Positions 25,919 through 35,487 of a stretch of 64,000 nt of DNA are shown one piece after another (the stretch's first letter is position 1; every line of letters begins with the position of its first letter). Source of the stretch: Allorhodopirellula heiligendammensis (GTDB taxonomy: Bacteria > Planctomycetota > Planctomycetia > Pirellulales > Pirellulaceae); contig NZ_SJPU01000002.1 of NCBI RefSeq assembly GCF_007860105.1, positions 919,739 through 983,738 on the forward strand, in the 5' to 3' direction. The notes under the pieces are model-generated. The model was not told the origin of the DNA and searched no databases. It worked only from the letters and a program-made list of their open reading frames with translations. Made by a program: the position numbers and the translations under genes.

Positions 25919-26668
25919 CTAACTGACCGATCGCCGCGGGAACGCAGCGGGTTGACCGTACCAGTGTGGATGGAACCCCGCTCTGACTGCTAGCAAGACG
26001 GCCTTGCCATGCTGATGTTCGGGCCCGTGGGTGTAGTCCCATTCCAACCGTTCTTCGTAACGCAAAATACGAAGATTCGACGACTCCCGAACCGCCATCG
26101 CGGCCAGTTGATTGGGTCTGAAATAGTTGATCACAGCGCCAGCGGTTTCACTGACGGGTTCGGAACTGGCATTGCCGGGCGGTTGATCGCTACCGGGGTC
26201 TTCCGTCGTATGGACCTGTACATAAAGAAATCCCGTAGCGCTCAGCGCGTCGCACATTCGCTGCCACACCTGTTCGGCGGCGGCGGCGGAAATATGGTCG
26301 AGCACCGTGGTGGCGATCACCGCGTCGTAGTGCGACGGTGGAAAATCAACATGACAGACATCAGCCATGCGGGTGCGAATCCGGTCAGTCAGGCCACGCT
26401 CCGCGGCCCGTTCGGCAATTCTCGCCAATCCTCGTTCACTCAAATCCACCGACTCCACCGCGTACCCCGCTGCAGCGAGCGCCAGAGTATCGCGTCCAGC
26501 ACCAGCCCCAAGATCGATCGCGCGTCCTGCACCTCGTGCGTGACCGGCTGTCTGGTCAAGATATGCCGCCAAACTCCCTGAGGGATCGGTTCCATACGCA
26601 ATGTCATCGCGATCGTAGGCGTCAAAAAAGTAGTCAGGTGAGGGTGTCGAGGTCACGTTGATCAACAT
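25919..26668 (-). CDS. Class I SAM-dependent methyltransferase
   Basis: About 249 residues from the ATG at 26668 (the frame opens at 26773, but the first 35 residues there lack conservation-like features). The SAM-binding motif I is AIDLGAGAGRDTLALAAAG, followed by an acidic motif II residue (VESVDLSE), a DVCHVDFPP segment and a motif like YDAVIATTVLDHIS. The overall form resembles TehB-like small-molecule methyltransferases, but the substrate is unknown. It ends about 130 nt upstream of the cobalamin riboswitch on the same strand and lies outside the switch's control. The Tyr/Asp-rich start (YFFDAYDRDDIAYG) is typical of this group. Confidence 0.8.
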   Translation of the reverse strand: MLINVTSTPSPDYFFDAYDRDDIAYGTDPSGSLAAYLDQTAGHARGAGRAIDLGAGAGRDTLALAAAGYAVESVDLSERGLARIAERAAERGLTDRIRTRMADVCHVDFPPSHYDAVIATTVLDHISAAAAEQVWQRMCDALSATGFLYVQVHTTEDPGSDQPPGNASSEPVSETAGAVINYFRPNQLAAMAVRESSNLRILRYEERLEWDYTHGPEHQHGKAVLLAVRAGFHPHWYGQPAAFPRRSVS

Positions 26669-27120
26669 GGGCAGTTCGAAATCGCTGCCAAGCAAACCGG
26701 GCGGCGACAAAAGCTCAAGAAAAATGCCGGGGCAAAAACTTGATTGAGAAACCGGATGATAACGGACGGGCACCCGCTGGCAAACGCGACTGCTGGTGAC
26801 CCGGCCAGAGGGAAAAATTTACTACCATCCTCGAGCCTGAAAGCCTTATACTGGCAGGCTGGGTTAGTGACTTACGTATCCCGCACGCCAGCGAGGGACA
26901 GCGACAATACTCCGCATGCTCGCGGCCGATCGGTATTTACGCATCCGATTCGCGAACTCGACGACATTGACGTCTCTCGAGACGTGGAGCGTCAAAAACA
27001 CGTCAGGTCGCCTTGGCTCTGATGGCGGAGCGAACGGCGTCGATCACACCATCATCGTTTTGTCGACTCAGGCGAAATCAAATCAAATTAGTTGTCCGCG
27101 AACTGGATAGGAACGTAGCG
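26669..27120. other. Divergent intergenic region
   Basis: About 450 nt between the methyltransferase (minus) and the DUF1549 gene (plus). It should hold promoters for both. I see no convincing -35/-10 pair, repeat or structured RNA. In-frame extensions of both neighbours reach into it but start at weak codons. Confidence 0.35.
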
Positions 27121-28947
27121 ATGGACACACCCACGATCACGGAATCGCCGCCCGCCGCCCTGCTGGCCCGGTTACGGCGTGTTTCGATCAACGCGGGCAA
27201 GTTCGTGGTCACGGCATTCCTAGTGCTAGCTACGTTCGGGTTTTTAACATCTGGCATGAGCCCTGGCATCCCTGAGAAAATCGGGGGGGACGATGCGAAT
27301 AGTGAGCTCAGGCAGACCGCGTCGGCAGCGAAGTTTACTGATCTCGATCCAGTTTCCTTGGCGACCGAGACGGTGGGGGGCGAGCGGCGGGACGACGGCG
27401 AATGGTCCCATGTTTCTGGCCGTATCCTCAGCCATTGGGAAGATCAGATTGCGTCGACAGGGCTGACCGCCGCACCGCCTGCGGATTGGCTAACGGTCTG
27501 TCGCCGATTATCGCTGGCGTTGGTCGGTTCAGGTTTGTCGCTAGAGGAAATCCGAAGTCTCGAGGGCTTTCCGGAAAACCAGCGAATTGAAAGGCATCGC
27601 GAAGCCCTGTTGATCGATCCGCGATTCCATGATTATTGGGCCGAGCGATTTACGCGGTTTTACGTTGGCGCCGACGAAGGCCCATTCTTGGTCTACCGCC
27701 GGCGTCGCTTTCGTACTTGGTTGTCCGACCAGATTGCGACTCAAGTGCCGTACGACGTTCTGGTACGGCAGTTAATCACCGCGGAGGGACTTTGGACCGA
27801 CCGCCCCGAAGTCAATTTCTACACAGTAACCTTTGACAGTGGCGACGGGCAGCCCGATCCGATCCGCATGGCCGCGCGAACGTGCCGCGCCTTTCTAGGC
27901 ATGCGTATCGATTGCATGCAGTGCCACGACGACTTTCTGGGTAACGTTTCGATGGGCAACCCGCAATGGATGTGCGGTGATGGCGAGTTTCGTGAGGGCA
28001 CGCAGCGGGATTTCCATTCCCTCGCCGCGTTCTTCACCGCTGCTAAATCACGGGGCTTGCAAGGCATCCGTAACTCGAAGGCCAACTACCGCTACCAGTA
28101 TCTTTACGAGACGGAAGAACAAGTCGTTGCGCCCGAGGTGCCGTTCCGCAGTGACTTGCTGCCCACCGACGGGTCGAACGACCGCAATCGTCTGGCGACC
28201 TGGATGACGCATCCGGAGAACATCCAGTTCAGCCGCGCCTTCGTCATCCGCGTTTGGACGCTGTTGTTTGGCGGGCCACCCTCAGAGTCCGTCGATAATT
28301 TGCCGCTCGATGAGCCCCCCAGTCCGATCATCATGACATTGGCACAAGCCTTTATCGACTCCGGGTACGACATTCGCAGCCTCATCCGATGGATCACCGA
28401 TAGTCCGGCGTTTCGAGTTGACAGTCAATCTCCGCTGGGCGAGGAGGCATTTGAGATCACCACCCGCCATGAACAGGCGATGGCATCGTTCCCGATCACA
28501 CGCCTTCGCGCTGAACAAGTCGCCGGGGCGATCATTCAAGCAGGACGCGTCAAGACGCTCGATCGGGAGTCAGCATTGGTGTTGCAATTACAACAATTCG
28601 GCGAACGCAACGACTTCCTCAAGCGGTACGGTGATCTCGGCGAGGACGAGTTTGAAAATGAAACGGCGACCATCCCGCAGCGTTTGGTGCTCCTCAACGG
28701 AAAATTGACTAGCGAGATGTCAAGCTGGAATCCGGTTCTGAATACCTCGGCGCACGTCGGTATGTTTGCCGCTGATGACTCAGCGGTCGTCGAACTGCTG
28801 TATTTAGCCAACCTGAATCGATATCCCACGGCTTCTGAAAGCGAGCATTTCGTTGCCAGGATTGCAGCGGCGGACAGTCGCAAGAACGCCATTGTTGATA
28901 TTGTGTGGGTGCTTCTCAACAGCAGCGAAATGGCGTGGAATCATTGA
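27121..28947 (+). CDS. DUF1549/DUF1553 domain protein with membrane anchor
   Basis: About 608 residues from the ATG at 27121; an upstream TTG at 27013 would add 36 unlikely residues. A hydrophobic segment near residues 25-45 (FVVTAFLVLATFGFLTSG) anchors or exports it. The DUF1549 region (about 110-290) contains WLTVCRRLSLALVG, YWAERFTRFYVG and a CMQCHDDF motif, a CxxCH sequence of the haem c type that is customary in this family. The DUF1553 region follows (about 330-600: RLATWMTHPENIQFSRAFVIRVW). The usual N-terminal cytochrome c domain is absent, so this is the short form. A DUF1501 gene follows 32 nt downstream, the standard planctomycete pairing. Function is unknown; the pairs have been proposed to act on sulfated or complex glycans. 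Confidence 0.88.
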   Translation: MDTPTITESPPAALLARLRRVSINAGKFVVTAFLVLATFGFLTSGMSPGIPEKIGGDDANSELRQTASAAKFTDLDPVSLATETVGGERRDDGEWSHVSGRILSHWEDQIASTGLTAAPPADWLTVCRRLSLALVGSGLSLEEIRSLEGFPENQRIERHREALLIDPRFHDYWAERFTRFYVGADEGPFLVYRRRRFRTWLSDQIATQVPYDVLVRQLITAEGLWTDRPEVNFYTVTFDSGDGQPDPIRMAARTCRAFLGMRIDCMQCHDDFLGNVSMGNPQWMCGDGEFREGTQRDFHSLAAFFTAAKSRGLQGIRNSKANYRYQYLYETEEQVVAPEVPFRSDLLPTDGSNDRNRLATWMTHPENIQFSRAFVIRVWTLLFGGPPSESVDNLPLDEPPSPIIMTLAQAFIDSGYDIRSLIRWITDSPAFRVDSQSPLGEEAFEITTRHEQAMASFPITRLRAEQVAGAIIQAGRVKTLDRESALVLQLQQFGERNDFLKRYGDLGEDEFENETATIPQRLVLLNGKLTSEMSSWNPVLNTSAHVGMFAADDSAVVELLYLANLNRYPTASESEHFVARIAAADSRKNAIVDIVWVLLNSSEMAWNH

Positions 28948-28979
28948 AATTGCGGATCGACCTTCCCTGGGATACGACC

Positions 28980-30290
28980 ATGAATGAAACATTTCCGATG
29001 CTTTGCAATCCGCGAGTTCATTTGTCTCGGCGACGGTGCCTGGGCGCGGGAGGTGGGCTGATGCTACCGGCCTTAGCACGGCGGCTGGCGATTGCCTCGG
29101 AACAATCAGCCGACCCAGGGAAACCGCCTCTAAGCGTGATCATGCTGTGGCTCGAAGGCGGCCCCAGTCAATTGGAAACGTTCGACCCCCATCCGCAGGC
29201 CGCCGCTGGTGGCCAGACCCGCGACATCGGAACGAGCGTGAACGGTCTGAGGATTGCCGACTCCCTGCCGCGCGTCGCGGAGCAAATGCACATGGCGACT
29301 TTGATCCGGAGCGTGGTTGGTAAGGAAGGGGATCACGAGCGAGCGATCTACAATATCAAGACAGGTTATCGCCCGGATCCGACCCTCATTCATCCCTCCA
29401 TTGGCGCAGTGCTGTGCGATGCTGATGACGCTGGCGCCGATATCCCCAGACACGTCTCCATCTTGCCAGGCGGCTCGCCCGCGCGGGGTGGATTTCTCGG
29501 GGCGAAGTTTGATGCGTTTAAAACCGGTGATCCACGCTCACGAGTTCCTGACGTGGAGGCACGCGTCGACGACGAGCGGTACCAGCGTCGACTCGACGAT
29601 CTCAGCGACGTGCTCGAAACACAATTTGCACGTCGTCGGTTAGTCGACATGCAATCCAACCGCACACTTCAGGCAGCAAGCACCGAGGCGGCGCGGAGAA
29701 TGATGTCGAGCGATCAGTTGTCGGCCTTCGAGGTCACCAACGAACCTGCATCGACGCAATCAGAATTCGGTGAGAATCCATTCGGCCGCGGCTGTTTAGC
29801 GGCCGTCCGATTGATCGAGGTGGGCGTCCGCTGTGTCGAAGTTACACTCGGGGGTTGGGACAGTCATGTGAACAACCATGCGCTGCAGTCCTCGGCCTGC
29901 GAGCAGCTCGATCCCGCCCTCGCAGCACTGCTGAAGCGACTGCAGGAACGCGGCCTGCTCGAATCAACCCTCGTGGTTTGCGGAGGCGAGTTTGGCCGGA
30001 CACCCCAGATCAACCCGGCGGGTGGACGAGATCACTGGCCGCATGGGTTCAGTACTTTCCTGGCTGGTGGTCGGATGCGGCGCGGCTATGTACACGGGGC
30101 TACGTCGGCTGCGATCGACGTAACCGGTCCCGCAGGCCACGTCGGTGAACCCGTCGAAATTGCCGATATCCATGCCACCATTCATACTGCATTGGGATTG
30201 GATCCCGCCTATGAATATGACACTCCCATCGGCCGCCCGATCGCACGTTCTGAAGGCCGTGTACTCACCGAGTGCCTCGATCTGGCGTAG
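28980..30290 (+). CDS. DUF1501-family exported protein
   Basis: About 436 residues from the ATG at 28980, 32 nt after the DUF1549 stop. The N-terminus LSRRRCLGAGGGLMLPALA resembles a twin-arginine signal. The DUF1501 core begins with VIMLWLEGGPSQLETFDPHP and continues with SVVGKEGDHERAIYNIKTGY, VTLGGWDSHVNN and VVCGGEFGRTPQINPAGGRDHWP. This is a sulfatase/alkaline-phosphatase-like fold; the last motif holds putative metal-binding residues. It is encoded with its partner DUF1549 protein as a two-gene unit, and both are expected in the periplasm or paryphoplasm. The reaction is unknown. Confidence 0.88.
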   Translation: MNETFPMLCNPRVHLSRRRCLGAGGGLMLPALARRLAIASEQSADPGKPPLSVIMLWLEGGPSQLETFDPHPQAAAGGQTRDIGTSVNGLRIADSLPRVAEQMHMATLIRSVVGKEGDHERAIYNIKTGYRPDPTLIHPSIGAVLCDADDAGADIPRHVSILPGGSPARGGFLGAKFDAFKTGDPRSRVPDVEARVDDERYQRRLDDLSDVLETQFARRRLVDMQSNRTLQAASTEAARRMMSSDQLSAFEVTNEPASTQSEFGENPFGRGCLAAVRLIEVGVRCVEVTLGGWDSHVNNHALQSSACEQLDPALAALLKRLQERGLLESTLVVCGGEFGRTPQINPAGGRDHWPHGFSTFLAGGRMRRGYVHGATSAAIDVTGPAGHVGEPVEIADIHATIHTALGLDPAYEYDTPIGRPIARSEGRVLTECLDLA

Positions 30291-30586
30291 GCGTCTCGGT
30301 CGTGAAGTCAATCACGGTTCTCTCGCGCGACGCGGTGTAAATCCCTCCGTCGATGCAGCGATTTAACCCGACTTCAGCCGGCATCGTCATCCGGTACACT
30401 CGGTGGAAAAACAGGTGATCGGCGGAGTGATCAGCGACTATCCCGGGAACGAAATCTCGCGTAGGCTCATATGTCGATGATTGACGGCTTCTACAAATTG
30501 GTTTCGCGAGTCGTAATCACGGTTTGACTTGCGACGGTGGGAGCCGTCGGTCGACTCTCTGCTGACGCCACGAACCCACCTGCTCC

Positions 30587-33565
30587 ATGACTGATCCGGC
30601 CCATCAAGCTGTTTCCGATACTCTCGACCCCGTTCCGGCCCGGTACTGCATTGGGATCGATTTGGGCACGACCAACTGTGTGCTGGCGTATGTCGACACC
30701 GCGAGCGACCGACGTGCGGTCGAGGTGTTTTCCGTTCCCCAGTGGGTCGATGTGGATGCTGTCGAAGGGCGCAGCACGCTTCCCTCGTTTCACTACACGT
30801 TGACGACCGCCGAGATCGCGGCCGCCGAGTCTGCCAAATCAGCTCGTCGATTAGCCGGTTTTCTTGTGGATCCGCTGAGCGTTCGCGTGGGCGAATATGC
30901 GCGGGTGGGCGGGGCTTCGCATCCCGGACGACTGATCACGTCGGCCAAGAGCTGGCTGTCTCATGAAGGAGTCGATCGAACCGCTTCGTTGCTGCCATGG
31001 CACGGCGACGAGGATGTTGAAAAACAATCGCCGATGTCAGCGTCGGCGGCATACTTGGCGCACCTCCGCGCCGCCTGGGATGATGTCCATCCGGACGCCC
31101 CAATGGCAGAACAAGATGTCGTCGTCACGCTGCCAGCCTCGTTTGATGAGGTTGCCCGGGAATTGACCGTCGCAGCGGCGGCCAAAGCCGGATTGCCCCG
31201 CATACAGCTGATCGAAGAGCCTCAAGCGGCCTTCTACGCGTGGCTGGATCGACATGGCGAGGACTGGACCGAGCGAGTTCGCGTGGGCCAGTTGATTCTC
31301 GTCTGTGATATCGGCGGCGGTACCACCGACTTGACCCTGATCCGAGTCCGGGCGGCTGATTCGACCGATCAACGAGTAAGTGATGTTGAACGGGAAGGAG
31401 ACGTCGATCCCCTCGGTAGCTCCACAGCGGGTGCCATCCAGTTTCATCGTGTCGCCGTTGGAAAGCATCTGATTCTAGGGGGAGATAACCTCGATCTGGC
31501 CATCGCCAAGTCCGTGGAAGCGAAGCTCGACGGGCCACTCCCCGCACGCCGATGGCAGCGGTTAATCACCGATGCCCGCCGCGTCAAAGAGCTGATGCTA
31601 TCACCCGATCGCCCGGCGGAGACCACCGTCCAGATTGCCGGTGAAGGCTCGTCGCTGATCGGAGACTCGGTCTCGCTAGCAATTTCAGCGGGTGATGTCG
31701 ACCGCGTGATTCTTGACGGTTTTTTCCCTGCGGTAGCTCTCGAATCTTCTGTACTTGGCGGGCAGAGCGGGTTTCAAGAACTGGGGTTACCGTACGCCGC
31801 GGACCCTGCGATTACCAAACACCTTGCTGAGTTCTTGCGCACTCACCGCACCACCGGGCTCGATGACGCAGCGGTCGACTCCGATCGCGTCGATCTCGTT
31901 TTGTTCAATGGCGGGGTGTTGCGTTCGCCAGCGATTCAGTCACGCATCCTCTCATGTTTGCAAACCTGGTTCGCAGGCGATGACGATACCTGGCAGCCGC
32001 AAGCATTGCAGTCACCTCGTCTCGATCTCGCTGTTGCTCAAGGGGCGGCATATTATGCGCGTGTCCGTCGGGGGGAAGGGGTCCGCATCGCCGCCAATTT
32101 GGCGCGGACTTACTTCATGCAGATCTCCCAATCACCTCCCCAAGCTGTCTGCGTGATTCCAGCCGATGCTCAACCCGGTCAGAGCTATCGCATCGATTCG
32201 TTGCCAATGAAACTTCGAGTGGGCGTTCCGGTGAGCTTTCCGCTGTGGGCCAGTAGTACCCGCTTGGCAGATCGGGTGGGCGACGTGGTGAATATCGACG
32301 AGACGGAGATGACGGCGCTGCCACCCATCCACACCGCACTGCAGAATCGCAAGCGACGCGACCAATCCACGATGCAGATCGTGATTGAAACGCAACTCTC
32401 AGAAATTGGCACCATCGGGGTGTACTGCGTTGAGGACAGGAGCGATGGGCACGATCTTGATCGAGTGACGAGCCGTGCGAAACGGTGGAAGCTCGAGTTT
32501 GACATACGTGCCACTTTGGAAACCGACCGAGAGTCACACGAGGGAAGTGGAGAAGCGTCTGGAATTCTTGACGAGGAAACCCTCCTGGCTAGTAAGGATG
32601 AGATCGAGTCGGTGTTTGTCAGTGGCACTGAGAAACCATCCAAACTGATCAAGCGGCTGCAATCGACCCTCGAGCTACGCCGGGAGGACTGGCCTCCGGT
32701 GCTGTTGCGTGGGCTGTGGGAGTCGCTGATCGAGGTGGAACCACAGCGGCGGCAATCACCAGGACATGAATCGCGGTGGCTGAATTTGCTCGGCTATTCA
32801 CTTCGACCTGGATTCGGAGTCGCCGTCGACGACTGGCGAACGGCGCAAACCTGGCGGCTGCTGTTTGGAAAGATCGCTCACGACGACGCCCAAACCCGCG
32901 CCGAGACGCTGATTCTTTGGCGCCGGATTGCGGGCGGGCTGACCGCAGGCCAACAGAGCCAACTGGCGAGCGTGCTGAAGAAGAATCTGCTTTCGGGCAG
33001 CGGATCTCGCGCCGAAGCTGCCGAAACCCGGGAGGCTTGGCGTCTGATCGGTTCACTCGAACGCCTGCCTATCCAGGAGAAAAATGACTGGGTGCGTGCG
33101 GCGTTGACTCAGCTGGAACGGAAGAAAGCTTCGTCATTGCACCCGGTGTTGCTGTGGGCAATCGGAAGGCTGGCTACTCGCATTCCCGCCTACGGACCGC
33201 TCAACTTGGTCATCGGCGCTGCCGATGCGGCGCACGTCGTACGACGCGTCCTGGCCTCCCCCTCACTGCAGCTCGCTGCATCAGAAAAGCAGAGTGAGTC
33301 GGGGTTTGCCAGCCAGATCGAGATCGCCGCTGGGTTGGCGCTGACCCAGATCACTCGCCGCTGCCACGACCGTTTCCGGGACATCGATGATGACACCCGC
33401 GAGCGTGTTCTTCGGGAGTTACGCGTGATTTCGGCGCCCGCGCACCTGGCCAAATTGGTGAACGAAGGCGGTCAGTTTGACCACGAAGAACAAGCGGCTA
33501 TTTTCGGCGAGTCACTGCCACTGGGAATTGAATTGACCCGCCCTACGACGTCACTCGCGCGATGA
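30587..33565 (+). CDS. Hsp70/DnaK-family protein with C-terminal DUF3731-type region
   Basis: 992 residues, far longer than DnaK (about 640). The N-terminal ATPase is recognisable: phosphate-1 motif GIDLGTTNCVLAYV near residue 23, EEPQAAFYAW, the phosphate-2 motif ICDIGGGTTDLTL-like VCDIGGGTTDLTL, and an adenosine motif FNGGVLRSP. The canonical substrate-binding domain and EEVD-like tail are absent. Instead a long helical C-terminal region (about 670-992) matches the DUF3731-type tail of a distinct Hsp70 branch. Such proteins are common in planctomycetes and proteobacteria, and their clients are unknown. The start is the ATG at 30587. Its 3' end overlaps the convergent kinase gene by 23 nt. 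Confidence 0.88.
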   Translation: MTDPAHQAVSDTLDPVPARYCIGIDLGTTNCVLAYVDTASDRRAVEVFSVPQWVDVDAVEGRSTLPSFHYTLTTAEIAAAESAKSARRLAGFLVDPLSVRVGEYARVGGASHPGRLITSAKSWLSHEGVDRTASLLPWHGDEDVEKQSPMSASAAYLAHLRAAWDDVHPDAPMAEQDVVVTLPASFDEVARELTVAAAAKAGLPRIQLIEEPQAAFYAWLDRHGEDWTERVRVGQLILVCDIGGGTTDLTLIRVRAADSTDQRVSDVEREGDVDPLGSSTAGAIQFHRVAVGKHLILGGDNLDLAIAKSVEAKLDGPLPARRWQRLITDARRVKELMLSPDRPAETTVQIAGEGSSLIGDSVSLAISAGDVDRVILDGFFPAVALESSVLGGQSGFQELGLPYAADPAITKHLAEFLRTHRTTGLDDAAVDSDRVDLVLFNGGVLRSPAIQSRILSCLQTWFAGDDDTWQPQALQSPRLDLAVAQGAAYYARVRRGEGVRIAANLARTYFMQISQSPPQAVCVIPADAQPGQSYRIDSLPMKLRVGVPVSFPLWASSTRLADRVGDVVNIDETEMTALPPIHTALQNRKRRDQSTMQIVIETQLSEIGTIGVYCVEDRSDGHDLDRVTSRAKRWKLEFDIRATLETDRESHEGSGEASGILDEETLLASKDEIESVFVSGTEKPSKLIKRLQSTLELRREDWPPVLLRGLWESLIEVEPQRRQSPGHESRWLNLLGYSLRPGFGVAVDDWRTAQTWRLLFGKIAHDDAQTRAETLILWRRIAGGLTAGQQSQLASVLKKNLLSGSGSRAEAAETREAWRLIGSLERLPIQEKNDWVRAALTQLERKKASSLHPVLLWAIGRLATRIPAYGPLNLVIGAADAAHVVRRVLASPSLQLAASEKQSESGFASQIEIAAGLALTQITRRCHDRFRDIDDDTRERVLRELRVISAPAHLAKLVNEGGQFDHEEQAAIFGESLPLGIELTRPTTSLAR

Positions 33566-35054
33566 AGTACCCGAGCACCAGTGCCGCCACAAAGAGGGAG
33601 GCAACGATCGTGCCGAGCAACACCGGGTCAATTGCAGGACGTTGCTGGGGGGTGGGGCGACGCAGCCTTGTATCGCTGTCGATGATCGATTGATCCACGC
33701 GGGGACGCTGCCGCCTTGGATCACGGAATCCCGATTCCGCCTCGAGATCAATTAAACTTCCGCTCAATGATTCCGCAGGGGATCCCATCGAACGCACCTT
33801 GACCAAGCGACCACTGCTGCTGGCGAGTTTGTCTTGGTCACGAATCAGCTTGGACCGACTGCTCGCGAGCGTTTCCGCATTCTTATTGGCCACCGTATCG
33901 TGCTGAGCGGCGTCACCGGTCACCCCGCTCGAGCTGCTCCCACTGAAACTCAACGAGGACAGCGTGCCAGCAGGCTCGGGCTCCTTGCCCAGTCCAACCC
34001 GCACTGGTTCGCCGCGAGGCACGTGCTGGGTAAACCGCTCGAACACATCCGCGACTTCCTTAGCGGTTTGGTAGCGATACTGCGGATCTTTCTGCAGCAT
34101 TTTCACGCACATGCCCTCGAGTTCTCCAGGGCAGTCGGGGCGAAGCTCGCGAATCGAACGCGGCATCTCGTTTTGGTGCTTAATGATCCGTTGAGCCAGC
34201 GTGCCATCAGAGAATGGCGGCCGTGCCGTGAGCAGGAAATACAGAGTGCAGCCGAGGCCATAGATGTCGACTCGATGATCCACCTTATGACTGTTGAGCG
34301 CCTGTTCGGGTGCCAAGTAATCGGCGGTGCCCAGCACGTTCTCATTGTTGGCCACCGTGAGAGAATGGTCATCCTCCGTTTCAATCAACGCCAATCCCAT
34401 GTCGAGCAAGCGAACACGTCCGTGCTGATCGATTAATAAGTTGGCAGGTTTGACGTCTCGGTGGATCACCCCCCGCGTGTGGGCGTGTTCGAGGCCGCGC
34501 GCAGCCTGGGCGATCATGTCCGCCGCCGTAGAAAAATCCAGCGGCCCATCGCGACGAACGAGCATCTGCAGATCGAGGCCGTCAACGTACTCCATCACGA
34601 TGAAGTGGGTATCGCCGTCGTTATCAATATCATGCGCAACGACAATGTTGGGATGATTCAAAGAGGCGATCGCCTGAGCTTCGCGTTTGAAACGTGCCAG
34701 ATAAGAGGCATCGTGAACGCGTTTTTTCGGCAGTACTTTGATCGCTCGCTTGTCATTGAGCCCGATGTGCTCGGCGAGATACACGCTGCTCATCCCACCG
34801 CTACCGATGTGGCCGAGCAGCTTGTATTTGCCTAAAAAGAAACCGCGATACTTTCCTTGGAAAAGTTTCTCGATATGCCAATCTGTCAGCAAGCCGGCCC
34901 GTTTAAATGCCGAGGCGAGTTTCCGTGAACTCGATGGCAGGTCGCCGTGGCACTTATCGCGAACCTTCGACACGAACCGATCGAGCACGATCTCGTCGAC
35001 CAGATTGCTCTTGGCAACCATCGATACAAAGCGTTCGGAAGTAATCGAAGACAT
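33543..35054 (-). CDS. Membrane-anchored Ser/Thr protein kinase
   Basis: 503 residues from the ATG at 35054 (the frame opens at 35105). An N-terminal helical region of about 75 residues precedes the kinase domain (about 77-340). Kinase motifs: glycine loop GSGGMSSVYLAEH, invariant Lys in RAIKVLPKK, catalytic HRDVKPANLL, magnesium motif LDMGLAL (DMG in place of DFG), GTADYLAPEQ, and D-I-Y-G-L-G. A long disordered Ser-rich linker follows, and a single C-terminal membrane helix (LLGTIVASLFVAALVLGYF) ends the protein with almost no extracytoplasmic part. The 3' end overlaps the Hsp70-family gene in convergent orientation. The target is unknown. Confidence 0.88.
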   Translation of the reverse strand: MSSITSERFVSMVAKSNLVDEIVLDRFVSKVRDKCHGDLPSSSRKLASAFKRAGLLTDWHIEKLFQGKYRGFFLGKYKLLGHIGSGGMSSVYLAEHIGLNDKRAIKVLPKKRVHDASYLARFKREAQAIASLNHPNIVVAHDIDNDGDTHFIVMEYVDGLDLQMLVRRDGPLDFSTAADMIAQAARGLEHAHTRGVIHRDVKPANLLIDQHGRVRLLDMGLALIETEDDHSLTVANNENVLGTADYLAPEQALNSHKVDHRVDIYGLGCTLYFLLTARPPFSDGTLAQRIIKHQNEMPRSIRELRPDCPGELEGMCVKMLQKDPQYRYQTAKEVADVFERFTQHVPRGEPVRVGLGKEPEPAGTLSSLSFSGSSSSGVTGDAAQHDTVANKNAETLASSRSKLIRDQDKLASSSGRLVKVRSMGSPAESLSGSLIDLEAESGFRDPRRQRPRVDQSIIDSDTRLRRPTPQQRPAIDPVLLGTIVASLFVAALVLGYFIARVTS

Positions 35055-35487
35055 GGAAGAGGCCGACCGTGATCCCACCCAAAGAGTTGTATTGGCAGCC
35101 GCCACGACGTCTTAACGCGACTGCACTCTAAGCAGTTTAGCTAAACCAGAACGGGCTGAGTGCATTTTCTAACCGTTTTGGTAGCATGTTTCTAGTCAAA
35201 GCTGGGGGCTGCGCACTCAATTTCAACGTGAAACCCCTGAATTAGCAGCCTGTCGATGGCGTCGTGGTCGCGAATTCCGTGTGCCAGTAGCCCATCCGCA
35301 CCGCTCGCGCAAGGGAGTGTTGGGTTCCGCGCCATCGCGTCGGAGTCGTCGATCAACGGACCAGCGGGGTGTTAGCCAATCGCTCCTCAGACAGTCCGCC
35401 GGGTACGCTTGCGAACCTTTGCTCACTCGTTGATTTCCGTACGTTCTCCCGCCCCGGCGCGGATACTCTCATTTCTTGGATGACATT
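35055..35487. other. Divergent intergenic region
   Basis: About 430 nt between the kinase (minus) and the FAD oxidoreductase (plus). A short palindrome TTTAGCTAAA lies near 35136-35147. No gene or structured RNA is supported; it likely carries both promoters. Confidence 0.35.
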
